Assembly (NCBI RefSeq): GCF_028290625.1 | Contig: NZ_JAQGJM010000013.1 | Coordinates: forward strand, 29,735 to 93,734 | Direction of reading: 5' to 3' | Length of the DNA: 64,000 nucleotides | DNA from: Devosia sp. | GTDB taxonomy: Bacteria; Pseudomonadota; Alphaproteobacteria; Rhizobiales; Devosiaceae | Part shown: positions 60,808 to 64,000 of the stretch, piece by piece | Layout: each line of letters begins with the position of its first letter | Position numbering within the stretch: the first letter of the stretch is position 1 | Program-made: the position numbers and the translations under genes | The notes under the pieces: model-generated | The model's database searches: none | Told to the model about the DNA's origin: nothing | Seen by the model: only the letters and a program-made list of their open reading frames with translations

Positions 60808-63800
60808 ATGGCACACGATCTGACCGGCTCTTCAGCACCCGTCACGACGAGCAAAGCCAATCGTAAAACCTTGATCGAGAACGGTCGCCGCGTCGTCCCC
60901 GTTTCCGGCCGTCCTGCCGCGCAGGGTCTCTATGACCCCGCCAACGAGCACGACGCCTGCGGCATCGGCATGATCGCCAACATCAAGAACCGCCCCAGCC
61001 ATGAAGTGGTCGAAAAGGGTCTCGAAATCCTCGAGAACCTCGAACACCGCGGCGCCGTAGGTGCCGATCCCCTGATGGGCGACGGCGCCGGCATCCTGGT
61101 GCAGACCCCGCACGCTTTCCTCGCCAAGTCGGTGGATTTTGCGCTGCCCGAAAAGCACGCCTATGCGGCCGTGATGATCTTTTATCCCAACGACATTGCC
61201 CTGCGCGACCGTTGCGCCGCGGCCATCCGTGAATGCCTACTGGCCGAACAACTGACGCTGTTGGGCGAGCGCATTGTCCCCACCGACAATTCCGCTCTCT
61301 CGGCCGGCGTCATTGCCACCCAGCCGATCATCGAGCAGATGTTCATCGCTCGCCCCGAGGGCCTGACGCTGGACGAGTTCGAGCGCAAGCTGCTGATCGT
61401 GCGCAAGGTGATCTCCAACACCGTCTATGCGCGCGTGCCGGAGTCCAACGGCGACAACGGCTTTTACGTCGTCTCCATGTCGGCCCGCACCGTCGTTTAT
61501 AAGGGCATGTTCCTCGCCTACCAGCTCAAGGCCTTCTATCCCGATCTCTCCGACGAGAGCTTCGAGAGCGCTATCGCCTTGGTGCATCAGCGCTTTTCCA
61601 CCAACACCTTCCCAAGCTGGAAGCTGGCACACCCCTATCGCATGACCACCCACAATGGTGAAATCAACACCATTCGCGGCAACGTCAACTGGATGGCCGC
61701 CCGCCAGGCGTCGGTGTCTTCGCCGCTGTTCGGCGATGACATCAACAAGATCTGGCCGATTTCCTACGAGGGCCAGTCCGATACCGCTTGCTTCGACAAC
61801 GCGCTCGAATTCCTCGTGCGCGGCGGCTATAGCCTGCCCCACGCCGCGATGATGCTGATCCCCGAAGCCTGGGCCGGCAATCCGCTGATGGATGAGACGC
61901 GCCGCGCGTTCTACGAATATCACGCGGCCCTGATGGAGCCGTGGGACGGCCCCGCGGCCATGTCGCTCAGCGACGGCCGCTATGTCGTCGCCACGCTCGA
62001 TCGCAATGGCCTGCGTCCGGCCCGCTATCTGGTGACCCGCGAGGGCCATGTGGTGCTGGCCTCCGAATCGGGCGTGCTCGACATTCCCGACGAGGACATA
62101 GTCGAGCGCTGGCGCCTGCAGCCGGGCCGCATGCTGCTGCTCGACCTGGAGGAAGGCCGCATCATCTCGGACGACGAGATCAAGCGCACGCTCGCCACCT
62201 CCAATCCCTATGCCGAATGGCTGGCACGCACGCAGATCGTGCTCGAAGACCTGCCCGAGACCGCGCCCCAGGCGCCGGTGACCTCGGAGTCGCTGCTCGA
62301 TCGCATGCAGGCCTTTGGCTATACCCAGGAAGACATCAAGCTGCTGATGGCCCCGATGGCCACCACCGGCCAGGAAGCCGTCGGCTCGATGGGCACCGAC
62401 ACGCCGATTTCCGCGCTCAGCGAGAAGTCGAAGCTCCTCTATACTTATTTCAAGCAGAACTTCGCCCAGGTCACCAACCCGCCGATCGACCCGATCCGCG
62501 AAGAATCGGTGATGAGCCTCGTCTCCTTCATCGGGCCGCGGCCGAACCTGTTCGACCTCGAAGGCGCCTCCAAGCACAAGCGGCTGGAAGTGCGTCAGCC
62601 AATCCTGACCAACGAGGATCTCGAGAAGATCCGCGCCATCGGCGACATGGCGGACAACGAGTTCCGCACCCAGACCATCGACATCACCTATCCGGCCGAT
62701 AGCGGCGCGGCAGGGATGGAAGTGGCCATCGAAGCCATCTGCGCCCAGGCCGAAATCGCCATCGCGGGCGAATACAACATCATCGTGCTCAGCGATCGCC
62801 TCGTCGCGTCGGACCGCATCGCCATCCCGGCGCTGCTGGCCACCGCGGCCGTGCATCATCACCTGATCCGCAAGGGCCTGCGGACCTCCTCGGGCCTCGT
62901 CGTCGAAACCGGCGAAGCCCGCGAAATGCACCACTTCGCCATGCTGGCCGGCTACGGCGCCGAAGCCATCAACCCCTACTTGGCGTTCGAGACGCTGGCG
63001 GCCCTCCATGCCGAGGGCGAATACCCCGCCGAAGTCGATGCCCACGAAGTGGTCTATCGCTACATCAAGAGCGTGGGTAAGGGCCTGCTCAAGGTCATGT
63101 CTAAGATGGGCATTTCCACCTACCAGTCCTATTGCGGCGCGCAGATCTTCGACGCCGTCGGCCTCAAGACCGAATTCGTGCAGCGCTTCTTCTTCGGCAC
63201 TGCGACCACGATCGAAGGCGTTGGCCTCGCCGATATCGCCGAGGAAACCGTCCGCCGTCATCGCGACGCCTTTGGCGACGACGTGGTGCTGCGCAAGTCG
63301 CTCGATGTGGGCGGCGAATATATGTACCGCATCCGCGGCGAAAAGCATGCCTGGAGCCCCGATGTGGTCTCCGACCTGCAGCACGCCGTGCGCACCCGCG
63401 ACGAAAGCCCCGAGAGTGCACAGGCACGCTATGACAGCTTTGCCGAGCGCGTGAACACGGGCGAAAACGGCTATCTGGCCATCCGTAACCTGTTCGAGGT
63501 CCGCCCCATCGGCGAGCCGATCGCGCTGGATGAGGTCGAGCCGGCGGTCGATATCGTCAAGCGTTTCGTCACCGGCGCGATGAGCTTCGGCTCGATCAGC
63601 CGCGAGGCGCATACGACGCTGGCCATCGCGATGAACCGCATTGGTGGCAAGTCCAACACCGGCGAGGGCGGCGAGGAAGTCGACCGCTACCAGCCGCTGC
63701 CCAATGGCGACCAGAACCCGCTCCGCTCCGCCATCAAGCAGATCGCCTCGGGCCGCTTTGGCGTGACCACCGACTACTTGGTCAATGCCGACATGCTGCA

Positions 63801-64000
63801 GATCAAGGTCGCGCAGGGCGCCAAGCCCGGCGAAGGCGGCCAATTGCCCGGCCACAAGGTCGACTGGATCGTCGCCAAGACGCGCCATTCGACCCCCGGC
63901 GTCGGGCTGATCTCGCCCCCGCCGCACCACGATATCTAGTCCATCGAAGATCTGGCGCAGCTGATCTACGACCTCAAGAACGTCAACGAGACCGCCGATA
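60808..64000 (+). pseudogene. gltB: Glutamate synthase large subunit, reading frame interrupted by TAG and cut by window end
   Basis: GltB transfers the amide of glutamine to 2-oxoglutarate. The ATG at 60808 follows GAGGAACAGCGAT. A short propeptide precedes the N-terminal nucleophile cysteine (EHDACGIGMIANIKN). Next come the glutaminase domain (FSTNTFPSWKLAHPYRMTTHNGEINTIRGN), the central domain, and the start of the FMN domain (TGAMSFGSISREAHTTLAIAMNRIGGKSNTGEGGE). At 63937-63939 an in-frame TAG breaks [25 protein letters not shown], where the family has [14 protein letters not shown]. The frame continues afterwards to the window edge. A product of 1043 aa would lack most of the FMN site and the C-terminal domain. 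Confidence 0.9.

Noticed and set aside
60479-60860. Two minus-strand ORFs of about 120 aa before gltB
   Set aside because: Cys/Arg/Ser-rich frames without start signals, overlapping hairpins and each other; the region is better read as an RNA leader.
61237-63930. 897-aa open frame antisense to gltB
   Set aside because: High GC and codon bias keep the antisense frame open. The protein is Gly/Ala/Asp/His-rich without motifs, and the sense strand encodes an unmistakable GltB.

Overview
The window reads as GC-rich chromosomal DNA of a free-living alphaproteobacterium of the order Hyphomicrobiales. The order is supported by lineage-typical genes: GapR (DUF2312), CpdR, a DUF1036-pyruvate kinase pair, a cysteine-free L36 protein, a fadE/fadJ/fadI/fadD/MerR locus, the alphaproteobacterial ligase/exonuclease pair and a ROSE-like thermometer before an hsp20 gene. 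A Devosia-like genus is my impression only. I see no phage, insertion sequence, integrase or CRISPR array.

Layout. 1-3.5 kb: a solute-binding protein gene (cut by the window edge) and a nucleoside hydrolase, with a divergent LysR gene. 3.5-12 kb: an M3 oligopeptidase, an L,D-transpeptidase and a YcbK-like M15 protein (cell wall), dxs, and a tiny flagellar-rod-like protein. 12-15.3 kb: a glycosyltransferase-GtrA fusion divergent from a PIG-V-like membrane glycosyltransferase and an anchored unknown protein, probably one lipid-linked sugar pathway. 15.2-20.1 kb: a secreted zincin-like protein, gapR, DUF1036, pyk, TM2, SRPBCC, rpmJ and a response regulator. 20.1-25.7 kb: an oppABCDF peptide importer. 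25.9-26.3 kb: a ParE/PaaA2-like toxin-antitoxin pair. 26.4-35 kb: a fatty-acid beta-oxidation locus (fadJ-fadI plus a coupled small membrane protein, fadE, fadD) ending in a MerR regulator. Near-palindromes of the form TTGACG-N4-CGT-N-AA lie before fadE, fadD and oppA, so one regulator may control all three. 35-38 kb: a UVR-motif mini-protein, ATP-dependent DNA ligase and its exonuclease. 38-48 kb: two aldo/keto reductases, an ABM monooxygenase-like protein, an M16C protease, a GntR regulator with a Gfo/Idh oxidoreductase, a HerA-like ATPase and an aldose epimerase. 48-57 kb: hrpB, a cupin, msrB, a phosphodiesterase, two tandem tRNA-Val genes, cpdR, an N-formylglutamate amidohydrolase family gene, hisN-like phosphatase, an SNase-like nuclease and a lysophospholipase. 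58-64 kb: hsp20 with a ROSE-like leader, a secreted unknown, dps, a methyltransferase, and gltB behind a long leader rich in hairpins.

The most striking points are an in-frame TAG inside the conserved FMN-domain segment of gltB, the shared palindromes of the fatty-acid and peptide loci, the ROSE-like hairpin, the structured gltB leader, and at least four families of dispersed palindromic repeats that fill most of the larger gene-free gaps.
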